Shown here piece after piece: positions 19,757 to 31,317 of a stretch of 64,000 nucleotides of DNA. Every line of letters begins with the position of its first letter. Within the stretch, counting starts at the first letter, position 1. Made by a program: the position numbers and the translations under genes. Source of the stretch: Dysidea avara (taxonomy: Eukaryota; Porifera; Demospongiae; Dictyoceratida; Dysideidae); contig NC_089274.1 of the NCBI RefSeq assembly GCF_963678975.1, positions 372,001 through 436,000 of the forward strand. Reading direction: 5' to 3'. Below the pieces are notes generated by a model. It saw only the letters and a program-made list of their open reading frames with translations. It was not told the origin of the DNA and ran no database searches.

Positions 19757-22700
19757 TCAACATTTCTTTGATATGCGTGCTCGCTTTGGTAGTGGCTCAT
19801 TAATATCTTCATTACTTAGTGAAGTGTCTTGTTTTCCTTTGCGACAGTTTCCTCCCCTTGGAGCCCTGGCTACTGAGTTCACAACTCTCAGTGCTTGAGT
19901 GTTGTTGCGAAATTCTTTAGCATTTGGATTATCATGTACACCACCACGTTGTCTCTGTATTCCAAAAAAATCGTTCTAAAGGATCCTGACACAGCCGCTG
20001 ACTTAAGAAAGATTTTACCCCAGGAATAGTGAAAATGTATTGAACCAGCTCTTTGAATGACATACCTATTAACAAAATAATTTATTTTAATATAACTTAT
20101 GTACCCTTACAATCCATTCTAAGTCCAAGACGTGTTTCTCTGCTTAGTAGCATAAATGCTTTCTCTTCTTTACAGTAGCCAGATCGTTGGTCAACTGCTT
20201 CTTCCCAGTCTGTGAGGTACTGTTGGAATTCATCCATGAACTGCATGTATGTCATAGAAACAATAGCTTATTATGTTATGTTCACATTTCAATTAACATA
20301 CCACTAATCGGTCATCCTTTGCTGATTCATAAGGCTTTTGAAAATCTTTGCGAGTGTGTATACCTTCATAGTAGTTGTGTACATTCATTGCATCAAACCA
20401 CTTATCGCACATCTCCACAAATCTAGCTGTTTCATCTGCCTCTTCTCCAATACTTAATTTCATACCACTGGCAACACTTTGGCTCAATACCTAAATATAA
20501 CATTGACTAGAAGAATAAAACATTGGCTGTACAATTTTGTACTTGTGCAGCCAAGTCAACACGCATCTTAGAGAAAGATGTAAGCTTGATATGTTCCATC
20601 TTGATTTTGGGAATCAGTCTGACTCCCATACCTGGATCAGTATCTCTGCTATATAGCGTTGTTAGGTGTGACCATAAAATGCTTTTCCCATTATTCTACA
20701 GGAAGATTAGTCAACTTGTAAATGGCCTTGCAGAGTAATACTTACCCAAAGGTGGCGAGATTTTGACTCCCAGCAGTTCCGAATGGTTTTCATCAAATGA
20801 GGAGGATCGGAAAAAAAGTAAATGTAACGGTCTTCTTCAGTAAACGGATTTTTTGTCTTGTGCACAATCTCTTGGAATGGATTATGCATTTTCATAAACT
20901 TTCGGTTGATGGAGTTGCCATCCAGTGTTGCAGCAAGAACCTACATGCATAATGCATTACATGCTAATCAACAATACTTTAAATATCACCTTAAACCCAC
21001 AAGTTTCTACCCTCCTCACTGCTTCCCAAAAAGGATCATAAAGTTGGTCTCCAGACAAGTTTGCACAAGGAAATTGTGCATATGGAAACTGCAGCTTGGT
21101 AAACAATCCTCGTACCATGATTACCAGCATTGACTTGGCAAGTTGGGGCTTAGGTGGACTATCTGCCTTCAGTCTCCCTTCATATTGTAGCAAATGTGTA
21201 TTGATATCCCCCAAATCTACAAAGCCAATCAGTTCTCCTGAGTGTTTGTCAAAGACCAAGTCTTCCTTGATGTGCATCTCATCCAACAGGAGTAAGACAT
21301 GCTTATCTCTTGTTGGACAAGATTCTATGTTGGCAGCTTTCATCAGCATTCTGTCTACATCACTGGAAAATCCATTGCTGGCTTTTACATAATAAGTGTA
21401 ATCCCTGAGTGTTCGTTGGGATGGAAGATGTATACATCCTGTGTTCCTCATTGATTCATATGCACCCCCAGACCTATTAGAACAAGTACTCTTGTAGCAA
21501 AGATAACTTGTAGATTTACCTGTGCCTAATGTAAAGACACCAGCGTATTATCAAGGGATGCCAACGCATGGTACGAGCATCTGTTTTGCTGGCTGCTTCA
21601 AGTTGTTGCTTCCAAAATATATGCTTAAAGGAGTCCTCAGGCTCATTCTCAAGGAATTTTAGTCCTTCACTTGCAATAGTCTGTGAACACAATATGCATT
21701 TATTTGTGATATATATATACATTTAAACATACCTTGATATCTTCATGGGTTTCTTCATCAAGGGTAATGCCATCAACCTCCACACTTGCAGCTATCTGTT
21801 CTTTAAGTTGTTTAATTCTGACTTTGGCTGCATGATATTGTTTCTCCACTTCACCAAGTCGACTTACAAGAGTAGGTAAGGTCTGATGCCTGTTCAATTG
21901 TGAGTAGATGCTGAATTGAAATACTGCTATGTACTTGTTACCTGTAGTTAGTATGGCTACTGGTACTTGCTTCAAGGTCAATGTTTCTGAAGCGATGCAC
22001 TTGTGTTCTTAGATTCTTACGAAGTGTACTACATTGAGTACAACGGTCATACCGGTTGGTGCTTGTAAGCAAGTAGTGGCAATCATTGTGATGAACAGAA
22101 GGCTCTATTGTATCTTCCAAATGCCCAGAACCTGGATCTTAAAAAAGTAAGTGATGGTGTACATGTAGTCAGTAATGCAATTTAGATTATTTAATTCTGT
22201 GGCACTGAGCTTGATGCTCAGCTTTGATGCAGGATACCAAAATATCAACAAACTTTTAATTTTCATGCTAATATACTCTAATAGAGGGGTCATGTATACC
22301 TCTTTAAAAGTTATATATAATAATAATTATTATTATGTTGCTCCTTTGATTACAAGGTATGTAGAAACTGACAACCATACAGTCACCTAATTTCTAGAGT
22401 TATACTGGATTGAGTCACTTACTGGCAATTCCATGTAGTGTTGATAGCCGATACTGCCGACACTCAACAAAATCTTGATCAGGGTTGCCTACACAATACT
22501 TAGCAGCATCCAGAGTTTCAATTATTTCCATTACTTTTGCTACATTGCTAATGGTATCTGGTAAAGAACTAAGTAAGGGACAATTTGCTGCTGTGAGTTG
22601 ATGATGCAGGTAGTGCACTGTCCACTTCAGTTCTGAATTGATACTTAAGCTCATCATTACACAGCCACACAATGCTTCACTTGTAGACAACTGTTGAACC

Positions 22701-22978
22701 TCCAACTTACAAAGAGTCAGTGGATCTGCAGTGGCTATCTTCCAAGATGGGTGTAAGTGTGTGAAGAAAGGAGAACTCATCAGTGTAGTTATTCGAGAAT
22801 GCAAAACATCACTAGACGCAACTGGTCTGGTAGCATATATGTCAAGGGGAAGTGGTACTGGTGCTTCATGAATCACCACTTCTGAAGGCTGGCTATTACA
22901 TTCTCTCTTCTTCTTCATAGCCTTCTTCCTTTCTTCATTCTTACGGTGTGCACTAAGTCGAAACCTTCTGCCACCCAT
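19757..22978 (-). CDS. P-element/THAP9-type transposase, ten exons, one frame slip
   Basis: Cut-and-paste transposase of the P superfamily, about 840 aa. Exons: 22978-22423, 22131-21942, 21889-21733, 21680-21520, 21473-20990, 20940-20746, 20695-20543, 20490-20302, 20240-20111, 20065-19757. GT-AG sites and phases agree at every joint. After a basic N-terminus (MGGRRFRLSAHRK) come a Cys/His cluster (HHNDCHYLL...RCTQCSTLR), a coiled coil (residues about 250-300), TMRWHPLIIRWCL, LPSQRTLRDYTYY, the catalytic LLLDEMHIKEDLVF, SDPPHLMKTIRN, the GTP-binding-like insertion HIKLTSFSKMRVDLAAQ, and RLCQDPLERFFG with RQRGGVHDNP. No canonical THAP zinc finger was found at the N-terminus. A T7 run near 19970 shifts the frame by +1 between LERFF and RQRGG; otherwise it looks intact. 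Confidence 0.9.
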
Positions 22979-24142
22979 TCTTCTGCAAGAGTCATTCAAC
23001 AAGTTAGCCTGAATGATAGCTATATATGCCAGTGGTGACAATAAAAATCCACATTGTTTATGCTTTACATACTATACCTAGCCTAACACGTGATGTAGTT
23101 TACAAACGCTATGCAAAAGTAGAGCATTTAAGCAGCCCAACACATTCAAGTATTGGTCTCTACGAAGTTTAGAATAAGAGAATCCCCCCCCACAAAATCA
23201 GGTGGTGAGACAACCCGAATTTTAAGATGTCTTACTGAATAACTTGTAAACCTCTATATTTACAGCAGCATTTTATGCAGCATGCAAAATAACACTCAGA
23301 GAGTAGTTAAATGCGTTAATTACCGTCTATGTAGAGTGTGTAGTAGAGCGACGCTACCCCCACAAAAAGTTTGTCTCGAAGCCATAAACATTACGTTAAC
23401 ATTTTCGACGTAACTAACCACACACTGTGCGGTTTTGTGACATAAGTATCTAACATACCAGCTATACAGTTCCTGCGGTAGCAATAGAGCGACACGAGAT
23501 ACGACACAAGACGAAGCCTGTTACACCAGCGTAGCAACAAAGTTCTCTTTCCAAAAAGGAGGGAAACTAACCGCGAAAACTTCGCATTACACGGATAGAA
23601 AGTGGTAGAAAGTATTAGACTATTGGGTGCACGTGAGCCGTTTCCAATCCCGTTTACGCCCTCTATTATCTCTGGTAATGGCGAGTGGAATTGTCCGTAG
23701 CTTTATAAGTGGGTTTTGTGACGAAGCGGAAGAATCTTCCCGGATGGAGAGTGGTAGAAAGTTTGTTGAAGCATTTTTGGGTTACCATTATTCCACGGAA
23801 CGGCACGGAACGGAATGGCATATTCCGTGGCATTATTCTCCGGAACGGAACGCCTAAAGTGCCTAGATATATCCTCTAAATCACTTTCAAACACTATACT
23901 ATGTTACTTTTGTGACAAACAAAACGAGCCGGCTGTTTCTTGTAGCCGATAACTAGCCTTTCGGCTATAGTTATGCCTCGAATTATGCTAATGTGAAATT
24001 TTATCACGTGACCTGCAACTGTCACAGAGGTGACAACACGAGGAAACACAAGATGAAGAAGGTGAGTTGGTGACGAATGCAAATAAGTCCTTTTGTGGTG
24101 AATTCAGTCTTTGCTGTAGTTATAGAAAGTGCTTATAGCAGA

Positions 24143-24262
24143 AAGAACCAGAATGGAAGGCAATTCTGACGGCAGAACCAGAGTGGAAGACGGCGACCTG
24201 GATGACAGAACCAGAGTAGAAAACAATCTGGACTGCAGAACCAGGGTGGTAGACCAGAGCTA
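24143..24262. repeat. Short minisatellite, unit about 36-40 bp
   Basis: Repeats of GCAGAACCAGAGTGGAAGAC-type units, about three to four copies with drift, inside the 2.9-kb transposon. Confidence 0.7.
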
Positions 24263-25197
24263 AGAAGGACTGAGAATTACATTTTAGGTATACTAGAGCA
24301 GATCTCTGTGATTTTGATAAGAGATTCAGAGTTTTATAAACAAAGGCCACTCAGTTGAAAACTGAATTTTTGACTTGGTTTATGAAAGAGAAATTTAGTA
24401 CTGCTGTATGTTGCAATACGTATGGCCCTAACACAGAATTTGAAAACTTGCGTGAGTGGACAAGAATCAGTAAAAGAGGTGAGTGTGTGTTTGTTTGACA
24501 TATTGTCTATCAGCGGAACAGCCTGACTGCTCCAAACCTAGCTACAATTTATAATCTTCTTAAATGCAACAACTTTGTAAAGATCAGGCTTTACAGGCTC
24601 CTTGAGCCTCCTTATCTGTAAACCTAATGCTAACTTGAGAATGGATTTACCATCAATTGAACAAAATGAACACTAGTGGTGATAATTTTAATGGCTGAAA
24701 GTTAAGCTAAAATTTTATCAAATCTCTTTCTTTGATATCTGCATGGGTTTGCTAAGCCTGTGGTGGAGTTACCGAAGTGTTGGTAGCCTGTGGTTGTTTA
24801 CTAGATAGGGAAAAAATGGCAAGGCCAACAACCAAATATCATTGCTTACTTTCTGGACAAGAATAGCATTGATAGTAGTTTTTTGATGCACTGCAGTGTC
24901 ACATTGTGGTGGTGATATACAAACATCTAATGGTAGCACTCATTTTGCCACTTTCTCTCTCAATACTTTTCTTTGACTGCTTGGTTCACACCAATGAAAT
25001 TATATAGAACATGCTGACCAGGTTTCTACTCTATTTAGAGCTAATTTTAATATGGGCTCTGCTACTAACAATTAACCATACATGTTTATTTTTTAGTGGG
25101 AAAAAAAGGATTAATATTTCCTTACTTTTTTTGTAGTTAATATCATTATGTTAACAGTTAATATGTTTGCTCCAACATGCAGATCATCTAGTGTGCA

Positions 25198-25920
25198 GTG
25201 AGGAAGACTCATCACACAGTGGATCACTCCTTTTGGACAGCTCTCCATCGAGTCAACCTGTCAATGAAGCTTCCAAAAACTTGTTCAAAAGTATACGACT
25301 CAGTGAAAAGAAGCAGCATCCTCCTACAAAATAAAAGACTGCTGATACATACAGAGAATTGTCCAAAGATGAAGACACCCATTCCTGGATTGATGAATTA
25401 CACTTCATGGATGGGGACAAAGCTGTGCATGGTATTGTCGGGTGATTGGATTAATGTTGCAATTATCAATGCTAACCAATATAATATTGAACAAGTAGTT
25501 CAAACAAAATTTCAAGATGTTGGCTATTGAGTTGTTTGATTGTTGAAAGTGCTTTCTTTCAAGTTATACTTGACAGCAACAGAAATCACTGGGTGACAAT
25601 TAGTAACTCAACCAGAAAAAGATGCGTTGGTTTTTGATAGTATGTTTTCTTATGACAACTAATGCAAGTGGCCTGTTTACTGCACACCAACAAAATCAGA
25701 AATTACCCTGAACTTTGTAGATGTTCATAAACAGACTAGATGTAATGATTGTGGTTTGTTCAGCATTGCATATGCAGTGCTCCTGTGTTTAGGTGAAAAC
25801 CCTGGCACACTAGTATTTGGCTACCCTATAAGATGTGTAGCCATCTCTCATCTTGTATTGAACAACAATGTTTTTCTATGTTACCAATCAGAGGCAAAAG
25901 AAGAAAAATCTGAAAATAAA
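25198..25920 (+). pseudogene. Decayed Ulp1/SENP-like cysteine protease segment
   Basis: Open stretches encode HSWIDELHFMDGD, then downstream TRCNDCGLFSIAYAVLLCLG followed by ENPGTLVF. The NDCGLFSIAYA block matches the catalytic-Cys region (x-DCGLFAIAFA) of Ulp1-like proteases carried by several animal DNA transposons, and GENP is the usual continuation. The frames are broken several times between these blocks, so no full protein is encoded. It lies within the 2.9-kb element. Confidence 0.6.
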
Positions 25921-26847
25921 ATAAACTGAACAAGCAAAGGCTTACTGGATGCCTGGCATGCCACGTTGACCTCCAATGATATGCTGTTTGGAGTGTTCAG
26001 AATGGTACCATGCATGGGGATGTATGCATTTCTCCAGTTTCTGTTGAAGCACCTTAGACAAAGAATGTACACTGGAGTTGTCAAGACTGTATTGAAACTA
26101 ACTAGTGTTTAGTAATTGTTACAGTGTAGTATATCATTGTACCATTTATTTGCTGTACTGCTTTTAATTTAATTGTGTTAATTTACTGTATATGCTAATA
26201 CTTTGTCACTTATTTTACTCGATAATGTTGGTGTTATCACCATAGTTAATTGTATTCAATTTTTGCTGTTCAACTGTATTCTTGCTTCCTGTAAGAATTT
26301 TTTTCACTGTGGCATCAACCTATGTAGCAAGGTTAAATTAGACATGCTGTATAGCTACATACACAGTTGAGGCTTGGGGACTGGTCCAAGTTGAGAGACA
26401 ACCTTTAAGTTTATTAGTACTGTAATAAAACAGACATAATACTGCGACTACTAGTTTTTATGCTATAGCTTTGCAGACCTGATAGCTATAGATTTAGAGT
26501 TGAATGTAGTCTATAAAACTTCCTTTATAGATCTAGCCGTTCCAGGACTCCCATGGCCACCAAGAAATACTATAGTTGATGCGTTGGGGGGAACGTGTGT
26601 CTGCTCTGTTCCGTTCCGGAGAATAATGCCACGGAATATGCCATTCCGTTCCGTGCCGTTCCGTGGAATAATGGTAACCCATTTTTGCACCATATTACGA
26701 ACGGAGACGCTTCAATGGACGCTTTTGACGAATTCAGCGAAGAGCTAGTGATGTCACTTAAGGAAATATTCGACAATTTGAGGGAGTACAAGTCCATCTC
26801 CACAAAGAAAGAGAAACTCTGGTGTGAATTCCACCGTAAAAGACTCC

Positions 26848-27559
26848 GGACATGACTAAAACACGGAACGGACTGGGAAAACGGACTAGCAAACGGACTG
26901 GAAAGAACTTGCCTGAAAACGTTTTTTGGCCATAGAAATTCACTGTATAGGTGCTAGAAAGAATATAACACGCAACAACGACCTGAAACAAACCTCTGAA
27001 CTGCTCTGAACACGATGTCGAAGTTTGCTCAAGCCGATATTAAGCCCTGCGCTTAAAGATAGTCTGAAATTAAATTCATTTTGTGTTTAATTAAAAGCGC
27101 ACTTTCGTTTCTAATGTGTAAACAAGACAAGACACAAGCTTTAAGCCTTATGTTACTTGGTCTGGTTAATTGCTGCAATTAGTTTGACGGCTGATCTTCA
27201 GTTTTACAGGTGACAGCTCGTGACAGGTAGGCTTCGTGGCGGCCACGTTGTATTTAATCAGCTGGCAAGAAACTGGCTACTACAAATCTTTGTTTGCTTA
27301 AACTGTTAGTAGCTAACCGACAACTTCGCTGTCACAGGCGCTCAAACTGGCAGACTGGCGCTTTGTAAATTATCTCAGGGTAGTAATGGTGGCTCGAGCA
27401 CACGTTTAGAGGTTTGTTTAAGGCTGTTGTTACGTGTTATATTCTTTGTAGCAGTGATTTAGTGAGTTTCTATGGCAAAAAAAAACGTTTTCAGGGGAGT
27501 TCCTTCCAGTCCGTTTGTGAGTCCGTTTTCCCAGTCCGTTCCGTGTTTTAGTCATCTCC
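26848..27559. mobile_element. 712-bp MITE with 9-bp target-site duplication
   Basis: The left end GGACATGACTAAAACACGGA and the reverse complement of the right end, GGAGATGACTAAAACACGGA, match over about 85 bp with few differences. AAAGACTCC flanks both sides (26839-26847 and 27560-27568). Inner TIR parts repeat AACGGACT. The CACGGAACGG block is shared with the TIR of the 2.9-kb element, so the two may be mobilised by related transposases. It interrupts the accessory gene of P-like copy 2. Confidence 0.88.
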
Positions 27560-28439
27560 AAAGACTCCACACGTTTCCTGATATTTGGAAGCGTTTTTGC
27601 AGGGGTTTAGACATCCCATGCAACCTGAGCTGGTGGCACAAACAGTCAACCTGAAGCTATTTGAAAGCCTATTAACAACCTTTTTTGCCAAAAATTCGGA
27701 AACAGTGGCTGCACCAACATCTAGTAGAACTACTTCTTTCTCTTTTTCTGATGACGAGTTGAATGCACTAAGATATGTTGCAGGATATGTCCCATATTCC
27801 ATACTAAAGAGATATGAAAGAAACCACCAGACAAAACCAGCAGTATTGGAGTGCCTTGGAAATATGGCGGTAGCCGGGGATGACAGTGACATCCACAACT
27901 ATACAACAAAGTGGATTGAGACAGTGAACCGAGGAGGATTATTTCCCATCAACGATAAATCATTTCAATTATTCATTGCCATTGAGAGCATAGTTATACA
28001 GACACTATCTACCAGTTATATGAACACTGTACAACATGACAACATCAAAACACATACAATAAATACATGCATAAAAAATACACAAGTTCAGGAAAAATGG
28101 ACTGTGTTGACCAAATACATTGATTTTGAGAAGCCAGATGATGAGATAAAGTTATTAGAAGAAATTGTAAATCTTTGGGTTACTATACGTGGATTTTCTG
28201 TAGCAGCAACATGGTTGGAAACATTCAAACAGCAAGTTAAAGTGAACACAAAGAAGAAAAAAAGCTTACGCCAGTCTCTTTTATCAGAGTAGCTAATGCA
28301 TGCAGTTCCTTCAATATATATAGCTACAGTTAACAAACATGATCACATTCCTATATATATATCTATATAGTTAGTTGTTTGGCTGTTGTATAATATTCCT
28401 GTTATTAATATACATTAATGCATTATATACAATCAATGT

Positions 28440-28640
28440 AGACATTCGGATCGCCTTTTTGGCAGAGGAATCATTGCTGCAGCTGTTAAATCAGACCGCT
28501 CCAAATTCCTCTTCCGTGAGCAGTTGCCTCTCACAGGATCCAGGGCCATGGATTTTTGGATACGAAGAGCCCCTGCATTTGTCAAACATTGTTGTAGTGT
28601 TGGATTGGTGTTTCTACCCCCTCTTGCCCTTTGTTTTCCA
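28440..28640 (-). pseudogene. P-like transposase C-terminal remnant
   Basis: One open minus-strand frame reads ARGGRNTNPTLQQCLTNAGA, then LRIQKSMALDPVRGNCSRK, ending LPKRRSEC. It aligns with the last exon of the copy-1 transposase (RQRGGVHDNPNAKEFRNNTQ, ALRVV, RGGNCRK, LPKRA). It sits convergent to the accessory gene ending at 28292, in the same order as in copy 1. The rest of this transposase is missing. Confidence 0.75.
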
Positions 28641-28664
28641 TAATATACACTGTTAAAAATGAAG

Positions 28665-28815
28665 TTTGAAGGTTATACCATGGAGTATGACGGTTATCCC
28701 TACCTTGTTGGTATAAAAAACGCTCGGTATGAAGGTTATACTATATGGGATGAAGGTTATCCCTACACGTTGGTATAAAACTTCACAGGTATAACGTTTA
28801 TACCTTCGTAATGTC
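28665..28815. repeat. Two tandem copies of a 60-65 bp unit
   Basis: Units contain GAAGGTTATACCATGGAGTA / GAAGGTTATACTATATGGGA, each followed by GGTTATCCCTAC and GTTGGTATAAAA. They begin where recognisable P-like sequence stops, so a further insertion may have truncated copy 2 here. Confidence 0.65.
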
Positions 28816-28984
28816 CTTATTCCGTTTTCTTCCGTGCATTTACTACGTATTTCAATCTAAAGCGTAGCGCGTCATTTTTATGCGGCGCTTGAACCATAGA
28901 TTATATGATTCGTTACTATGCTGCCACATGGGTGCTTTGGCGGACCAGTGTCACGATTTATCTACTTAATGGATTCAAGCACAG

Positions 28985-30435
28985 AGAGATAAAAGTGGAA
29001 CACCAGTAAATACGGGACACCTAAGGGGTTTGTCAGCTGCCCGGGTACCAGCTGCCCTTGGATCGCCTTGGATCACTGGAACAGATGTAAGAGGATTAAA
29101 AGCGGTAGAAATATGATACAACCAGTCCTTTAAAATTGTACATTTCATTGCTCCTGTTGATATGCATCCGTGAAATTTTGTGGCAGCCGCTATAAAATGG
29201 AGTAATATTTTGATTCATGTAAAGTGAGTGGGACAACTATTAAAACTTTGTATGCATGTACATACACATTGCACAAGGAGGTGCCACAGGGACTAGTCTG
29301 GCACCGCCGCAAAAAGTTAAGTACAGATACTAAATGATTTCTACCACTCAGATTTAGTAGTGCGTGTCAATCACTTTTGCACACAAATCACCTTGGCAAC
29401 GCAATGCTTTTGAAGGGTAATCATCTGACATAACTAGTAGATACATACACTGTCTAATTGAATTCCTTTTGAAATTATTTAGTATCTGTATTTCACCAGC
29501 TGCAGACCCTTATTTTTGCGAAGGGATGGATGACATGAAACTAACTTGCTGCACAGTCTACCAAAGTCGATATACAATCAAGACAAGACTTGAGACTACA
29601 CAATATTGCTACTAGTAACAATGAGTCAAAATCTCAAGGCATATACGAAGGGTTCATATGTAGTGTGCAACACAGGCCAGCATGATACTCCCTTGCATAT
29701 ACATGCATGATCGGTTTAGAAGTGAAATAAAGCTAAGCAGTTCAGAGTGACTAGTGCAGGGTACACAGAATCCCTTATGACATCATATTTACTTCCTCGG
29801 CCATGTCTTTTAAATTAAAACTTCGTCGATTCTTATTTTCTATGTAATTGTACTGGTTTGTCTTGTTTTTGTATTTATGTTTATTGTACGGTTTCTGGTG
29901 TATTTGTGTTTATTGTACGGTTTCTTTTTGTTTTGTTGGGGACCACTTTATACAGGCACTTAGCCTTTTGTGTACCCTGTCATTGACGAAATTGATAATA
30001 ATAATAATTATACAACCAAGTACTAAGAATAATACGAAATGCGGTTAACATTACGTCATTAATAATGAATGAATAAATAATAAATAAATAATGTTTGAAA
30101 AAACTACGAGGCCTAGAGACATGAACTAAGTGGGGATAGATTCGCCTGTGAATGAAGGCACAATCGTATAATAAGTATGCCTGTTCGTGCTGATGACTTT
30201 ACCGTACATGTAATTCTATATAACGCCCGGCATCACACCCTTGTTTAATTACAGATTGCTCAAAGGAGAAGATTAGTAAAAGTCCTAGGAGAGGCCAGAC
30301 ACCACTTTACTGGTAAACAACAACATTACAAGTATGTTTAAATGTTTGTAACTGTGTATTTTGTGTGCAGGGTATGGGTCGTGCAGTGAACAACCAGCTG
30401 ATGACCAGTTGGGTTACCAGCTGATGTGCTCATAA
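28985..30435 (+). CDS. Possible small gene, 3' exons only (weak)
   Basis: Three open segments join in phase with GT-AG sites: one ending at 29086 (GTPVNTGHLRGLSAARVPAA, then LGSPWITGTD), 30255-30312 (IAQRRRLVKVLGEARHHFT) and 30371-30435 (GYGSCSEQPADDQLGYQL...stop). No ATG was found upstream and the family is not recognised. The last exon overlaps a short ACCAGCTG-rich repeat. It may be the 3' end of a host gene or coincidence. Confidence 0.22.
29770..30012 (+). mobile_element. LINE 3'-end fragment
   Basis: An open segment ending FKLKLRRFLFSM-stop near 29848 has the look of a LINE ORF2 tail. It is followed by about 150 bp of 3' UTR-like sequence and a GATAATAATAATAATTA simple tail at 29993-30011, the same kind of tail as the LINE at 31.3 kb. 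No reverse-transcriptase part is present. Confidence 0.35.
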
Positions 30436-31317
30436 ACAACCAGCTGGAACAACAAGGTAATGAGTAATGTAATACTTGTACTGGTAGTTGTATTATACAT
30501 CTTCATCCTTCATCTGGCTTGCTAGCGGCTAGAATTATTTTCCACTGGACTTATCTACTACTCTACTGTGAGTCTGTATAATAGCTAAACTAGCAGCCGA
30601 TGCAGTGCTGCATATACAACAATGTGTAACTATCTCCTGTATGTTGTGCATGGCTGTATGCATAATATTATAGACTGTGATCACTGTGCCAATGCCACAC
30701 CGCTGATATACTGGCACATCACCAGTGGCCTCTAGTTACAACAGAGTCTGTTGTGCCATATTGGCTTGATTGGGATCAATTGTTAATTGTACCTTCACCA
30801 TGTCCCTTGTTCTACATAGCCTCACTTCACTGCTGAGTCATCTTGAGAGACACATCACACCTACAATATATAGCTACTTTCAATATAGTTAGGGTTTTGT
30901 TGTAGGTTGTGTTTTAGTATTGTGGTTTTCTGATGCCAGTTAAACTCCCTTGTCTGTGTACATATGCCCATGTATCATTTCCACCGGTACACGCACACTG
31001 CTCTGAGTGCTGCCTATGGCACTGTTTATACTTTCCCAATGGGTAGGTTGCAACGTTGGTGTATGTACTTGGTTGTATGTGACACGGTCCTAGAAAATAA
31101 TAATAATACTTTTAATTTCTTACACACAATCTTGTATGCAACAGAGAATATCTACTAGGTACATGAGTTTTGTACTTCCAAGGCAGGGGCAAGTTTTAGG
31201 AAACCCCTTTACATAAATTCAAACCACAGGTATACAGAAATCATGGGATCTTTCATGAAATAGGAGCCTTCGCCTTGTATTAATAGTGTTTGTCATGCAA
31301 TAGCAATGCTTGTTCTG

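Larger units (their letters stand above)
18246..23673. mobile_element. P-element-like DNA transposon, copy 1, carrying two convergent genes
   Basis: Terminal inverted repeats of about 30 bp (AGATAATAGAGGGCGTAAAC then GGGATTGGAAACG) at 18246-18280 and, inverted, at 23640-23673. A subterminal inverted pair around TTTCTATCCGTGT lies at 18307 and 23593. The length is about 5.4 kb. Inside, a plus-strand gene (18392-19615) and a minus-strand P/THAP9-type transposase (22978-19757) point at each other and end about 140 bp apart. The flanking bases TAGTAATC and TGGTAATG agree at 6 of 8, a possible decayed 8-bp target duplication as expected for P elements. Confidence 0.82.
23780..26679. mobile_element. 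2.9-kb DNA transposon with about 70-bp TIRs and 8-bp target-site duplication
   Basis: It starts GGTTACCATTATTCCACGGA and ends with the reverse complement, and the TIRs pair over about 70 bp. CATTTTTG flanks both sides (23772-23779 and 26680-26687), a perfect 8-bp duplication. The TIRs contain repeated CGGAACGG/CCGTTCCG blocks. The interior holds a short minisatellite and a decayed Ulp1-like protease segment. An 8-bp duplication plus an Ulp1-type protease is compatible with KDZ-group (Zisupton/Dileera/Kyakuja) transposons, but no transposase domain was recognised, so this assignment is tentative. Confidence 0.85.
23678..28292 (+). pseudogene. Second copy of the transposon's accessory gene, split by two transposon insertions
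   Basis: The ATG at 23678 begins MASGIVRSFISGFCDEAEE and runs 34 codons to 23779. It is cut by the 2.9-kb element and resumes in frame at 26688 (HHITNGDASMDAFDEF). It is cut again by a 712-bp MITE at 26848 and resumes at 27569 (ACACGTTTCC; TFPDIWKRFC). A one-base frame difference follows near 27605, after which the frame stays open to 28292, ending WVTIRGFSVAATWLETFK...LRQSLLSE. Shared with copy 1: KLWCEFH-type segment, RYVAGYVPYSILKRYE, WIETVNRGGLFPIND, QLFIAIE and the WVTIRGFS end. Identity is moderate, so this is a divergent subfamily rather than a recent duplicate. Confidence 0.82.
18140..28640. mobile_element. P-like transposon copy 2, degraded, split by three later insertions
   Basis: A TIR-like stretch (GGGATTGGAAACG near 18150) lies just left of copy 1. 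Right of copy 1 lie its second gene (from 23678) and, convergent to it, a remnant of the transposase last exon (28440-28640). The simplest reading is that copy 1 (18246-23673), a 2.9-kb element (23780-26679) and a 0.7-kb MITE (26848-27559) all inserted into an older copy. Most of its transposase and its right TIR are gone. Its outer limits are uncertain. Confidence 0.55.

Noticed and set aside
25198-25920. Adenovirus-type protease of a Polinton
   Set aside because: The surrounding element is only 2.9 kb with an 8-bp target duplication and no other Polinton gene. An Ulp1-like protease of a DNA transposon fits better.
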